Counted from the first letter of the stretch, positions 25,801-34,049 are shown. The stretch: 64,000 bases of DNA from CBDIHH01 sp965279095 (GCA_965279095.1 CBDIHH010000007.1:496001-560000); one strand, 5' to 3'. Made by a program: numbers and translations. Notes: generated by a model from the letters alone, not told the origin.

Positions 25801-25826
25801 GCGGCCAATACAGGGCGGTTGGGGAT

Positions 25827-27617
25827 TTACCAGCCGCATTGCTCCGCGCCGTTCTGCCGGATCAGCCAGGCGTTAAGGGGCGCGAAGTAGTCGGTCACGG
25901 CGCTGGCGTCGATGTCCCGCTCGCCGGTGAAGGCCTCCAGGGCGTCGGGCCAGGGCCGGGACGCCCCCAGGCGCAGCATGGCCTCGAACCGGGCCCCGAC
26001 CGCCTTGTCGCCGTAGATGCTGCAGCGGTTCAGGGGCCCCTGCCAGCCGATCTGCCGGCAGGCGGCGCGATAGAACTGGAACTGGTAGATCGTGGCCAGG
26101 AAGTAGCGGGTGTAGGGCACGGTGGCGGCCACGTGATATTTGGCGCCCGGGTCGAAGGCGTCCGCCGGCCGGGGCCCGGGCGGCGCGATCCCCTGGTAGC
26201 GCCGGGCCAGCGCCCACCAGTCGTCGTTATAGGCCTTCGGCGGCGTCTGGCCGGAGAACACCTGCCAGCGCCAGCGATCGACCATCAGGCCGAACGGCAG
26301 GAAGGCGATCTTGTCCAGCGCCCGCTGCATCAGGAAGGGGATGTCCGCGTCGTCGCCGGGGACCTGGTCGAGCAGGCCGATGGTCTTCAGGTAGCTGGGG
26401 GTCAGGGCGTACAGGCCGGCGAAGTCGCCGATCGCCTCATGGAAGCCGTCATTGGCCCCGTCGCGGAAGATGTAGGGCTGATCCGAATAGGCGCGCTGGT
26501 AGTAGTTGTGGCCCAGCTCATGGTGGACGGTGAAGAAGTCCTCGCCATTGATCTTGATGCACATCTTCACCCGCAAATCCTGCTTGTCGTCCACATCCCA
26601 GGCCGAGGCGTGGCAGACCACCTCGCGGTCGCGCGGCCGGACGAACTGAGACCGCGTCCAGAAGCTGTCGGGCAGGGGGGCGAAGCCCAGCGACGAATAG
26701 AAACCCTCGCCGGCGCGCACCATCTTCTGGGCGTCGTAACCCTGGGCGACCAGCAGGGTGTCGAGATCATAAGCGGGTGCGGCGCCCTTCGGCTGGACGA
26801 CATCGTAGATGTGGCTCCAGTCCTGCGACCACATGTTGCCGAGCAGGTCGGCGCGGATCGGGCCCGTCCGCGGCTGCACCGCGTCGCCGTAGCGGTCGTT
26901 CAGCCGCGCGCGCACATAGCAGTGCAGGTTCCGGTAGAACGGCTCCAGCTGCAGCCACAGGGCGTCGGTCTTGGCGGCGAACGCCTTCGGCGTCATGTCG
27001 TAGCCCGACCGCCACAGGGCGCCGGTGTCGGCGTAGTTCAGCCCCCGCGCGCCCTCGTTCATCAGGGCGGTCAGCTTCACGTAGTCCTCCCGCATGGGCG
27101 GCGAGACCGTGCGCCAGCCCTCCCATACGGCCTTCAGCGCCGCGGGATCCCGCGACTTGGCGAGGACGTCCTCGGCGTCGTTCAGGGTCAGGGTCTTACC
27201 GCCATAGGCGAACTTGCCCGTGGAATAGGCGCTGCCGAGCCGGGTCGAGAGCGTGGCGATCTCGCCGGCGGCCCCGGGCCGCTGCGGGGCCGGCTGGGTG
27301 ATCGCACGCTTGAGGATGTCGAGCTTGCGGCGGGTCGCCGGATCCGCCTTGGCCCCGTCATAGCGCGCCGCCTCCACCGCCAGCCGGGTGCGCAGCTCGG
27401 TCAGCTCGCCGTCCGCCTTGGACGCCAGCCAGTCGGTGTCGTCGGTGATGTAGGTGGCCTGAACCCAGGCGGCCTTGGAGGCATAGAGGGCGGCGGCGGC
27501 CAGTTCGCCCTCGGCGCGGGCGGTGAAGGCGCGGGCGTCCGGCGCGGGCGCTGCTACGGCCGCCGACACGTTCAAAGCCAGGGCGGCAAGGGCGGCGGCG
27601 AGGGATCGGACGGGCAT
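25827..27617 (-). CDS. M2 family peptidase (ACE-like zinc dipeptidyl carboxypeptidase)
   Basis: A 596-residue secreted metallopeptidase. A signal peptide (MPVRSLAAALAALALNVSAAVAAP) is followed by an all-helical M2 domain. The zinc motif is HHELGH near residue 365, with the third ligand Glu in GFHEAIGDF 24 residues later. SRDPAALKAVWEGWR and the C-terminal YFAPLNAWL are typical. Bacterial ACE-like enzymes remove C-terminal dipeptides in the periplasm; the physiological substrate is not known. Confidence 0.92.
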   Translation of the reverse strand: MPVRSLAAALAALALNVSAAVAAPAPDARAFTARAEGELAAAALYASKAAWVQATYITDDTDWLASKADGELTELRTRLAVEAARYDGAKADPATRRKLDILKRAITQPAPQRPGAAGEIATLSTRLGSAYSTGKFAYGGKTLTLNDAEDVLAKSRDPAALKAVWEGWRTVSPPMREDYVKLTALMNEGARGLNYADTGALWRSGYDMTPKAFAAKTDALWLQLEPFYRNLHCYVRARLNDRYGDAVQPRTGPIRADLLGNMWSQDWSHIYDVVQPKGAAPAYDLDTLLVAQGYDAQKMVRAGEGFYSSLGFAPLPDSFWTRSQFVRPRDREVVCHASAWDVDDKQDLRVKMCIKINGEDFFTVHHELGHNYYQRAYSDQPYIFRDGANDGFHEAIGDFAGLYALTPSYLKTIGLLDQVPGDDADIPFLMQRALDKIAFLPFGLMVDRWRWQVFSGQTPPKAYNDDWWALARRYQGIAPPGPRPADAFDPGAKYHVAATVPYTRYFLATIYQFQFYRAACRQIGWQGPLNRCSIYGDKAVGARFEAMLRLGASRPWPDALEAFTGERDIDASAVTDYFAPLNAWLIRQNGAEQCGW

Positions 27618-27670
27618 GGCGGGTCTCCGGCTGAGGCCATCGGACCGCCCCCCGCCGCCGGGGTCAACAC

Positions 27671-28765
27671 CTAGCGCAGGCAGCCGGCGAGGCCCTCGGT
27701 GCGCACCGTGCCCATGGCCCCGCCGATCCTGCGCGAGCGCTTGCGCACATAGGGGCCGGGGGCGGCGGCCTTCCACTTCAGGGGGCTGGGCAGGATGGCG
27801 GTGAGGCGCGAGGCCTGCTGGCGCGTCAGGTCGGCGGCGTCGACGCGGAAATAGCGGTGGGCGGCGGCTTCGGCGCCGTAAACCCCCGGCCCCCATTCGG
27901 CGACATTGAGATAGACCTCCATGATCCGCCGCTTGCCCCACAGCCCCTCGATCAGGACGGTGAAATAGGCCTCCAGCCCCTTGCGGACATAGGATCGGTC
28001 CGGCCACAGGAAAACGTTCTTCGCCACCTGCTGGCTGATGGTCGAGCCGCCCCGCAAGGAGCGACCGCGCTTGTTGGCCTCCATCGCCCTGCGCATGGCC
28101 TCCATGTCGAAGCCTCGGTGGGCGCAGAAGCGGGCGTCCTCCGCGGCGATCGCCGCCTGGGGCAGGGCCGCGGAGATGTCGTCCAGCGAGCGCCAGCGAT
28201 AGTCGATGCCGCGCCCCTCGGCCGCCCGGATCAGCATCAGCGGCGTCACCGGAGGCGGAATGAAGCGCAGGGCCGCGACCATGATCACCGGTCCCGCCAC
28301 GGCGATCATCAGCAGCCACAGCAGCAGACGGGGCCAGTGGGGTCGACGGGGCGCGTGTCCCTCTCCTCCCCCGTCCGCAGGGCGGGGGAGGGGGACCGCG
28401 CTTGTCGCGGTGGAGGGGGCAGCGCCGTCTTCGGGGGTTACCCGCTCATCATCGCCAACCGGAGCGCCGCCCCCTCCACCACCGGCCTCCGGCCGGCGGT
28501 CCCCCTCCCCCGCGCCTTCGGCGCTGGGGAGGAGAGGGTCGTCCGGCGCGCTCATGCCACCAGGGCGACCCTCTCCTCCCCCGTCCGAAGGGCGGGGGAG
28601 GGGGACCGCGCTTGTCGCGGTGGAGGGGGCCGCGCCGCCCTCGGGGGTTATCTGCTCATCATCGCCAACCGGAGCGCCGCCCCCTCCACCACCGGCCTCC
28701 GGCCGGCGGTCCCCCTCCCCCGCGCCTTCGGCGCTGGGGAGGAGTGGGTCGTCCGGCGCGCTCAT
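27671..28765 (-). CDS. mtgA: Monofunctional peptidoglycan transglycosylase with repeat-derived N-terminus
   Basis: The C-terminal ~235 residues are a normal MtgA: one membrane span (LLLWLLMIAVAGPVIMVAAL), then GT51 motifs EDARFCAHRGFD, GGSTISQQVAKNVFLW and RRIMEVYLNVAEWGPGVYG. It polymerises lipid II into glycan chains at the inner membrane. ATG at 28765 overlaps the WD40 stop (ATGA). The first ~125 residues are encoded by two in-frame copies of a 210-base repeat, each beginning MSAPDDPLLPS, so the protein is far longer than usual (364 aa). Initiation may be at the second copy (28555). No start codon exists between the repeats and the membrane span. Confidence 0.85.
   Translation of the reverse strand: MSAPDDPLLPSAEGAGEGDRRPEAGGGGGGAPVGDDEQITPEGGAAPSTATSAVPLPRPSDGGGEGRPGGMSAPDDPLLPSAEGAGEGDRRPEAGGGGGGAPVGDDERVTPEDGAAPSTATSAVPLPRPADGGGEGHAPRRPHWPRLLLWLLMIAVAGPVIMVAALRFIPPPVTPLMLIRAAEGRGIDYRWRSLDDISAALPQAAIAAEDARFCAHRGFDMEAMRRAMEANKRGRSLRGGSTISQQVAKNVFLWPDRSYVRKGLEAYFTVLIEGLWGKRRIMEVYLNVAEWGPGVYGAEAAAHRYFRVDAADLTRQQASRLTAILPSPLKWKAAAPGPYVRKRSRRIGGAMGTVRTEGLAGCLR
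28346..28765. repeat. Two direct 210-base repeats inside the 5' end of mtgA
   Basis: Copies at about 28346-28555 and 28556-28765 are nearly identical. Each contains CCCTCTCCTCCCCCGTCCG, GGGGGACCGCGCTTGTCGCG, GCTCATCATCGCCAACCGGA and the ATG-containing GTCCGGCGCGCTCATGCCAC. The period of 210 is a multiple of three and both copies stay open in the mtgA frame. The internal inverted pieces are those of family A. Confidence 0.85.
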
Positions 28766-29745
28766 GCCACCAGGGCGAGGATGTCGGCGACCCCGGCGCC
28801 CCCGTCCTCGTCCCCCCAGGCGATGCGATCGCCGGTTGGCGACATGGCCAGGGCGGTGATCGGCGGGCCGACCTCGGTCTTGACCCGCGCCACCTTGCTG
28901 GAGCGGACGTCGGCGACCCACACGCGCCCGTCCTGGGTCCCGCCCGACAGCACGGCGCCGTCCAGGGCCGCGGCCACGCGGGTCACCAGGGTGGTCTCGT
29001 CATAGGCGATCTCGGCCGCCTGCTTGTTCATGGGCCCGGTGTTGCCGCCGAAGGGCCAGATCACCGCCCCCTGGGCCCCCGACGAGGCCAGCAGCATCCC
29101 GTTCGCGAAGAATCCCATCGACTTGACCTTGGCCGGGTAGCCGCCCATCCGCATGTCCTTGCCGTCGGCGATGCGCCAGCCGTGCAGCTGGTTCTCCTGC
29201 ATCGACGAGATCAGGAACTTGCCGTCGGGCGACCAGGCCAGGCCGATGTGGCTGCCGGCGTATTTGAGCATCACCGGCTTCTGGTCGGCGATCCGCGCAT
29301 ACCACAGGGCCGCCCCGCCATAGGTAGCCACCGCCAGCCGCCGGCCCTTGGGGTCGAAGGCGACATCGGCGACCGAGCGCTCGTGGGCGAAGACGCGGGC
29401 GAAGGCGGCGTCGGCGGTGTCGCGCAGGTGCAGGTCCTTGCCGGCGCCAAACGCGATCAGGCCCGAGGCGGGGCTGGCGGCGACGCTGTCGATCCACCGG
29501 CCCTTGACCGTGGCCAGCTCGGCGACCCCCGACGCGCGGGTCCACACCAGGCGGCCGTCGTCGCCGCCGGTGACGATGCCCTCCCCCGAGGGGTGGACCG
29601 CGGCGCACAGGATGCCGGCGCCCGGATGCGACTCAAGGCTCTGGCCGTCCTCCAGCCGCACGGCGCCGTCGCCGAGGGCGAAATACAGGCGGCCCGAGGC
29701 GTCGAACAGGGCGGCGGTGACATAGGCGTCGAAGGAGAGGGTCAT
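28762..29745 (-). CDS. WD40-repeat protein of the zinc cluster
   Basis: A 327-residue beta-propeller protein without a signal peptide. WD-type blades are visible throughout (GIVTGGDDGRLVWTR, HIGLAWSPDGKFLISS, VLSGGTQDGRVWVAD, ITALAMSPTGDRIAWGDEDG). It probably serves as a protein-interaction scaffold; its partner is unknown. It lies on the same strand downstream of the CobW-type GTPase and znuBC. ATG at 29745 is chosen (MTLSFDAYVTAAL); an in-frame ATG at 29781 is possible. Its stop overlaps the mtgA start. Confidence 0.8.
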   Translation of the reverse strand: MTLSFDAYVTAALFDASGRLYFALGDGAVRLEDGQSLESHPGAGILCAAVHPSGEGIVTGGDDGRLVWTRASGVAELATVKGRWIDSVAASPASGLIAFGAGKDLHLRDTADAAFARVFAHERSVADVAFDPKGRRLAVATYGGAALWYARIADQKPVMLKYAGSHIGLAWSPDGKFLISSMQENQLHGWRIADGKDMRMGGYPAKVKSMGFFANGMLLASSGAQGAVIWPFGGNTGPMNKQAAEIAYDETTLVTRVAAALDGAVLSGGTQDGRVWVADVRSSKVARVKTEVGPPITALAMSPTGDRIAWGDEDGGAGVADILALVA

Positions 29746-29784
29746 AGGGAGGCAATTCGCGGCAAAGAGCGAGGATGGCAAGAA

Positions 29785-29945
29785 GAAAGCCCTCCCCCTC
29801 GATGGGGGAGGGTTGGGTGGGGGTGCGCGCGTAGGGACTCAGACTGGCCAAAAGAGGCGGCGTCGCCGCTTGCGCCATCCCCTGGAGCCCCGCGCGCGCA
29901 CCCTCATCCCTGCCCTTCTCCCATCGAGGGAGAAGGATTCATCAT
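29785..29945. repeat. Inverted-repeat element between WD40 and cobW genes
   Basis: The left edge AGCCCTCCCCCTCGATGGGG and right edge CCCATCGAGGGAGAAGGA enclose inner inverted pieces GGGGGTGCGCGCG and CGCGCGCGCACCCTCAT. It is about 155 bases, related in style to family A but different in sequence. The remaining bases of this 262-base gap hold nothing I recognise. Confidence 0.65.
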
Positions 29946-30007
29946 CGAGGCCATTAGCCGAGCGTGGGCCTCGTCCCTTGGCCCGGCCTCCCGCCCGCCG
30001 GTCCGCC

Positions 30008-31066
30008 CTAAGCCGCGCAGGCCTCGAAGCCGGCCTTGAGCGCCGCCTCGTCGAGGTTGCGGCCGATGAAGACCATGCGGCTGTGGCGGGCGTCGGTGGG
30101 CAGCCATTCGCGCTGCAGGTCGCCCTCCAGGATCATGTGCACCGCCTGGAACACCAGGCGCTTGTCCTCGCCCGCCACGTCGATGATGCCCTTGGCGCGC
30201 AGGATGTCGGGGCCTTGGGCGGCCAGCAGGTCGTTCAGCCACTGGGTGATCTTGCGGCCGTCGATGGGCTTGTCCATGCGCAGGGACACGCCCTTGATGT
30301 CTTCGAGGTCGTGGACGTGGCCATTCACGTGGTCGTGGTGATGATGGTCATGGCCGTGATGGTCGTGGCCGTGGTCGGCCTCGCAGTGCTCGTCGTGGAC
30401 GTGGCCTTCCTCGCCGTGGGCGGGATTCAGGAACTCCGGCTCCAGCTTGACGATACGGTCGAGGTCGAAGCCGCCGCGGCCGAGGATGGCGTCGAGCGGC
30501 ACGTTCGAGCGCTGGGCGCGGTGGATGGGGGCCAGGGGGTTCAGCCGGCGCAGGCGGTTCTCGATCATCCGCAGCTCGGCGTCTGACACCAGGTCGGTCT
30601 TGTTGAGGACGATCTGGTCGGCGAAGGCGATCTGCTCGACGGCCTCGCGGCTGTCGCCCAGGCGCAGGAGGATGTGCTTGGCGTCCACCACGGTGGTGAC
30701 GCTGTCCAGCCGGGCCTTGGCCTTGACGTCGTCGTCGACGAAGAAGGTCTGGGCCACGGGGCCGGGGTCGGCCAGGCCGGTGGTCTCGATGATGATGGCG
30801 TCGAAGCGGCCCTTGCGCTTCATCAGCCCCTGCAGGATGCGGATCAGATCGCCGCGCACCGTGCAGCAGACGCAGCCGTTGTTCATCTCGAACACCTCCT
30901 CGTCGCTGCCGACGACGAGGTCATTGTCGATGCCGATCTCGCCGAACTCATTGACGATGACGGCGTATTTCTTGCCGTGATCCTCGGTGAGGATGCGGTT
31001 CAAGAGGGTGGTCTTGCCGGCGCCGAGGTAGCCGGTCAGCACGGTCACGGGGGTCAGGTCGCTCAT
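30008..31066 (-). CDS. CobW/COG0523 family GTPase, probable zinc metallochaperone
   Basis: A 352-residue G3E GTPase. Walker A is GYLGAGKTTLLN, the metal site is the family CxCC motif in NNGCVCCTVRGDL, and the base-recognition NKTD is in VLNKTDLVSD. A His/Asp-rich loop around residues 218-245 (HVHDEHCEADHGHDHHGHDH) suggests metal storage or delivery. The C-terminal CobW-C domain follows. COG0523 proteins under Zur control deliver zinc under starvation. It sits directly downstream of znuB in a Zur-type operon. Confidence 0.92.
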   Translation of the reverse strand: MSDLTPVTVLTGYLGAGKTTLLNRILTEDHGKKYAVIVNEFGEIGIDNDLVVGSDEEVFEMNNGCVCCTVRGDLIRILQGLMKRKGRFDAIIIETTGLADPGPVAQTFFVDDDVKAKARLDSVTTVVDAKHILLRLGDSREAVEQIAFADQIVLNKTDLVSDAELRMIENRLRRLNPLAPIHRAQRSNVPLDAILGRGGFDLDRIVKLEPEFLNPAHGEEGHVHDEHCEADHGHDHHGHDHHHHDHVNGHVHDLEDIKGVSLRMDKPIDGRKITQWLNDLLAAQGPDILRAKGIIDVAGEDKRLVFQAVHMILEGDLQREWLPTDARHSRMVFIGRNLDEAALKAGFEACAA

Positions 31067-31090
31067 ACGTTGGCTGTAGTCCTAAAAGGC

Positions 31091-31945
31091 TCAGGCCTCC
31101 AGATGGGCGCGCCCCGGGAGGTTTTGAAGGAGGCCGCCGACGCGGCCGAACACGGCGGAGGCCACGAACAGGGCGGTCGCCGCCAGGGTCATCACCGCCC
31201 CCGGCTCGACCCCCGCCCGGGCCGCGATCAGCAGGCCGCATCCGGAGGCCAGGGCCGAGATCACCACGGCGACCCCGGCCTGGCCGCCATAGCCCCGCGC
31301 CCAGAACCGCGCCGCCCCGGCGGGGATCATCATCAGGGCCACGGTCATCAGCGCCCCGAAGGCGCGGAAGCCCGCCACCAGGTTCAGCGCCACGAGCATC
31401 ATCAGCAGCATGTGCAGCAAGCCGCCGCTCACCCCCATGGCGCGGGTGAACACCGGGTCGGCGCTCTCGGCCAGGAAGCCGCGGATGAACAGGGCCAGCG
31501 ACACCAGGGTCACCGTCGCCGCCGCCGCCGACAGGATCACCGCCGTGGGCGCCAGGGCGCCGGGCGCCCCGAACAGCAGCTCGTGCAGCGCCTCCACATC
31601 GTGCTCGCGGCCGAGCAGCAGCACCCCCAGCGCCAGGGCGGAGAGGTAGAGCACGGCGAAGGCGCCGTCCTCGGGCAGGCGGCCGCTGCGGGCCAGCAGG
31701 CTGGCCAGGGCCGCCACCAGCAGGCCGGCGATCAGGGCGCCCGCGGTGAGGGCCAGGGGATCGGGGCCGGCCAGCAGATAGGCGATGGCGGCGCCCGGCA
31801 GGATGCCGTGCGACAGGGCGTCGCCCATCAGGCTCATGCGCCGGGCCACCAGCAGCACCCCCAGGGGGGCGCCGCCAAGCGCCAGGCACAGGGCGCCGGC
31901 CACGGCGCTGCGCAGGGCGGCGTCGGCGAGGGCGGGGTCGATCAT
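31091..31945 (-). CDS. znuB: Zinc ABC transporter permease
   Basis: A 284-residue ABC-3 family permease with about eight hydrophobic spans. ARRMSLMGDALSHGILPGAA contains the characteristic D-A-x-S-H motif. GFRAFGALMTVALMMIPAGAA is the family's other signature. It forms the membrane channel for zinc import with ZnuC. ATG at 31945 shares one base with the znuC stop. The periplasmic binding protein ZnuA is not in the window. Confidence 0.92.
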   Translation of the reverse strand: MIDPALADAALRSAVAGALCLALGGAPLGVLLVARRMSLMGDALSHGILPGAAIAYLLAGPDPLALTAGALIAGLLVAALASLLARSGRLPEDGAFAVLYLSALALGVLLLGREHDVEALHELLFGAPGALAPTAVILSAAAATVTLVSLALFIRGFLAESADPVFTRAMGVSGGLLHMLLMMLVALNLVAGFRAFGALMTVALMMIPAGAARFWARGYGGQAGVAVVISALASGCGLLIAARAGVEPGAVMTLAATALFVASAVFGRVGGLLQNLPGRAHLEA

Positions 31946-32700
31946 CAGGCGGCCTCCCCGGACACGGGAACGTGGGCGTGGCAGACGCCGGCGTGGTCGT
32001 TCCACGCCTCCGACAGCCGCCGGGCCTCCAGCAGCCGGGCCGGATCGAGCGCCTGCTCGGTCGGGCCCCAGGCCACCTTCTCGCGGGCCAGCAGCAGGGT
32101 GTTGGGACAGGTGCGGCGGGCCATTTCCAGGTCGTGCAGGACCATGACCACGGTGCGGCCCTCCCCCGGCCAGCGGCGCACCAGTTCGATGAGGTCGGCG
32201 GTGGTGCGTGCGTCAATGGCCGAGAAGGGCTCGTCCAGCAGGATCAGCCGGGCGTCCTGCACCAGCACCCGGGCGAACAGGGCCCGCTGCAGCTGGCCGC
32301 CGGAGATGGAGCCGATGGCGCGGCCCTCGAACCGCTCCATACCCACCGCCGCCAGAGCGGCCTCGAGCCTGGCCCGGTCGGCCTTGTCCGCCCCGCCGAA
32401 CAGGCCGCGGCGGCCCATCAGGCCGAGGGCGACCAGGTCGCCGACGGTCATCGGGAATTGCCGGTCGATGCCGTGGTCCTGGGGCAGATAGGCGATGTCG
32501 CGTTGGCGCAGGCCGTCCAGGTCGATGCGGCCCGACAGCGGCGGCAGCACCCCGGCGAGGCCCTTGAGCAGGGTGCTCTTGCCCGAGCCGTTGGGGCCGA
32601 CCACGGCGGTCATGCCGGCGGCGAAGTCGCCCTTCAGGTGGTGGACAGCCGGATGGCGCTCGTAGCCCAGGGTGACGTCGTGCAGGCGGACGGCGGTCAC
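31945..32700 (-). CDS. znuC: Zinc ABC transporter ATP-binding protein
   Basis: A 251-residue ABC ATPase. Walker A is VGPNGSGKSTLLKGL, the signature is ISGGQLQRALFARVL and Walker B is ARLILLDEPFSAID. It powers zinc import through ZnuB. The start is GTG at 32700, overlapping the stop of a 36-codon upstream ORF (GTGA), so it depends on translation of that ORF or shares its ribosome loading. A Zur-type palindrome lies 124 bases upstream. Confidence 0.92.
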   Translation of the reverse strand: MTAVRLHDVTLGYERHPAVHHLKGDFAAGMTAVVGPNGSGKSTLLKGLAGVLPPLSGRIDLDGLRQRDIAYLPQDHGIDRQFPMTVGDLVALGLMGRRGLFGGADKADRARLEAALAAVGMERFEGRAIGSISGGQLQRALFARVLVQDARLILLDEPFSAIDARTTADLIELVRRWPGEGRTVVMVLHDLEMARRTCPNTLLLAREKVAWGPTEQALDPARLLEARRLSEAWNDHAGVCHAHVPVSGEAA

Positions 32701-32807
32701 AGCAGCGCCCAGGCGACGGCGGCCCAGATCAGGGCGCAGGCCAGCAGCGCCAGCCCGAGGCGGGCGGCGGCGGACATCTGCAACAGGCTGGGCGGGCGGG
32801 CGGGCAT
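32697..32807 (-). CDS. Small single-span membrane protein leading the znu operon
   Basis: A 36-residue ORF from ATG 32807 to TGA overlapping the znuC GTG start. After a short polar N-terminus (MPARPPSLLQMS) it is one hydrophobic helix rich in Ala, Leu and Trp. It lies 17 bases downstream of the Zur box, in the first position of the operon. It may be a real small membrane protein associated with the transporter, or a leader ORF that couples znuC translation. No homologue is recognised. Confidence 0.5.
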   Translation of the reverse strand: MPARPPSLLQMSAAARLGLALLACALIWAAVAWALL

Positions 32808-32823
32808 GGGCCGTCTCTAGCGC

Positions 32824-32836
32824 GTTATAGTATAAC
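32824..32836. promoter_or_regulatory. Zur box of the znu operon
   Basis: GTTATAGTATAAC is a perfect 13-base palindrome matching the Zur core GTTATA-N-TATAAC of proteobacteria. It lies upstream of the small ORF and znuCB and is flanked on the other side by the rplU promoter region. Zinc-loaded Zur binding here would repress the uptake operon. Confidence 0.8.
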
Positions 32837-32936
32837 AGGCGAGAGGCGTTGTTGGTCTCTCCCCCACCTCTCGAACCTCAGTGGAAGGAACAGCGATCAG
32901 GACTCTTGTCGCTTGCGGCGAACCGGCTCAGCCTCG

Positions 32937-32964
32937 TTGACTTCGCGCCCTCTATCCGTATAAG
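32937..32964 (+). promoter_or_regulatory. Sigma70-type promoter of rplU-rpmA
   Basis: TTGACT (32937-32942) and TATAAG (32959-32964) with a 16-base spacer. It lies upstream of a leader hairpin and 97 bases before the rplU start. Strong match to the housekeeping consensus, as expected for ribosomal protein genes. Confidence 0.6.
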
Positions 32965-32975
32965 TCCGGCCTCTC

Positions 32976-33009
32976 GCCCGCGGGTCCTCTCGCGGGCGCA
33001 TCCTTTTTT
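32976..33009 (+). terminator. Hairpin with T-run in the rplU leader (possible attenuator)
   Basis: A 7-bp GC stem GCCCGCG/CGCGGGC with an 8-base loop, followed after six bases by TTTTTT. It lies just after the predicted start of transcription and before rplU, so it could cause premature termination. Regulation by L21 itself or by growth rate is speculation. Confidence 0.5.
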
Positions 33010-33060
33010 GCGTGGCCGTCCCTCATCGGGGCTCAGGCGACGGGTATCGAGGCGGATCCG

Positions 33061-33609
33061 ATGTACGCGGTGATCAAGACCGGCGGGAAGCAATACCGGG
33101 TGAAGGCGGGCGACCTGCTGGTCGTCGGCAAGCTCGACGGCGACGTCGGCGCGGAGGTCTCCTTCGGCGAAGTGCTGATGATGGGCGACGGGTCGGACTT
33201 CACCATCGGCGCCCCGGCCATCGACGGCGCGAGCGTCACCGCGACCCTGATCGAGACCCGCAAGGGCGAGAAGATCAAGGTCTTCAAGAAGATCCGCCGC
33301 CAGGGCTACCGCCGCACCCAGGGCCATCGCCAGCACGAGACCGTGCTGCGGGTCACCGCCGTCGCCCTCGGCGACAAGGAAAGCAAGTGGGACGGCGAGG
33401 TCGACCTGACCCCCAAGTCGGTGCTGAACGCCCGCGCCCGCAACCTCGCCTCGGCCCTGCCGGCGACGACGGTGGCGGCGCAAGCGCCCGCCGCCGAGGC
33501 TGCGGCCCCGAAGGCGGCCGCTCCCAAGAAGGCCGCCGCGCCGAAGAAGGCCGCCGCCAAGACGCCCGCCGCAGACAAGCCCGCCGCCGACGACGCGTCG
33601 GAAGCGTAA
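33061..33609 (+). CDS. rplU: 50S ribosomal protein L21
   Basis: A 182-residue L21. The first ~103 residues are the conserved domain (MYAVIKTGGKQYRVKAGD, then KIKVFKKIRRQGYRRTQGHRQ). The C-terminal ~75 residues are an Ala/Lys/Pro-rich extension (APKKAAAPKKAAAKTPA) beyond the usual bacterial length, as seen in several alphaproteobacteria. It binds 23S rRNA in the large subunit. rpmA follows after 17 bases. Confidence 0.97.
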   Translation: MYAVIKTGGKQYRVKAGDLLVVGKLDGDVGAEVSFGEVLMMGDGSDFTIGAPAIDGASVTATLIETRKGEKIKVFKKIRRQGYRRTQGHRQHETVLRVTAVALGDKESKWDGEVDLTPKSVLNARARNLASALPATTVAAQAPAAEAAAPKAAAPKKAAAPKKAAAKTPAADKPAADDASEA

Positions 33610-33626
33610 GACAGTAGGAGAGCAAG

Positions 33627-33902
33627 ATGGCTCACAAGAAATCAGGCGGCTCCTCGCGCAACGGTCGCGACTCGGCCGGCAAGCGCCTCGGCGTCAAGAA
33701 ATACGGCGGCGAGCAGGTGCTGGCCGGCAACATCCTCGTGCGTCAGCGCGGCACCAAGTTCTGGCCGGGCGACAACGTCGGCCTCGGCCGTGACCACACC
33801 CTGTTCGCCAAGGCCACCGGCGCGGTTAAGTTTGTCACCAAGCGCGGCGACAAGACCTACGTAGCCATCGTCCCGGCCGACGCCAAGATGGCGGCCGAAT
33901 AG
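33627..33902 (+). CDS. rpmA: 50S ribosomal protein L27
   Basis: A 91-residue L27 located near the peptidyl transferase centre. The conserved N-terminus MAHKKSGGSSRNGRDSAGKR and NILVRQRGTKFWPGDNVG are intact. It is preceded by AGGAGAG and follows rplU, the usual pair. A strong terminator lies 61 bases downstream. Confidence 0.98.
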   Translation: MAHKKSGGSSRNGRDSAGKRLGVKKYGGEQVLAGNILVRQRGTKFWPGDNVGLGRDHTLFAKATGAVKFVTKRGDKTYVAIVPADAKMAAE

Positions 33903-33962
33903 ACACGCGATCCCGATAAGGCCGGATCGCGCGACATCGCAGCGATCCGGACAGCAAGCTTC

Positions 33963-34002
33963 AGCGGGGAGTCCGGAACGCCGGACTCCCCGCTTTTGTT
34001 TT
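33963..34002 (+). terminator. Rho-independent terminator after rpmA
   Basis: A 14-bp perfect stem AGCGGGGAGTCCGG/CCGGACTCCCCGCT with loop AACG, followed by TTTGTTTTG. It is the strongest terminator in the window. Confidence 0.9.
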
Positions 34003-34049
34003 GCCTGCGACCCGGGAGGGCCGCAGCGAGGGATTGGAGAAGACCGGCC

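Noticed and set aside
25827..28319. Fusion of transglycosylase and M2 peptidase in one 830-codon frame
   Set aside because: The transglycosylase lies in another frame; the peptidase has its own ATG and signal peptide at 27617.
30674..32491. 600-codon open frame on the plus strand opposite znuB and znuC
   Set aside because: It is antisense to three well-supported genes; low-complexity His/Gln/Gly composition is what GC-rich shadow frames give.
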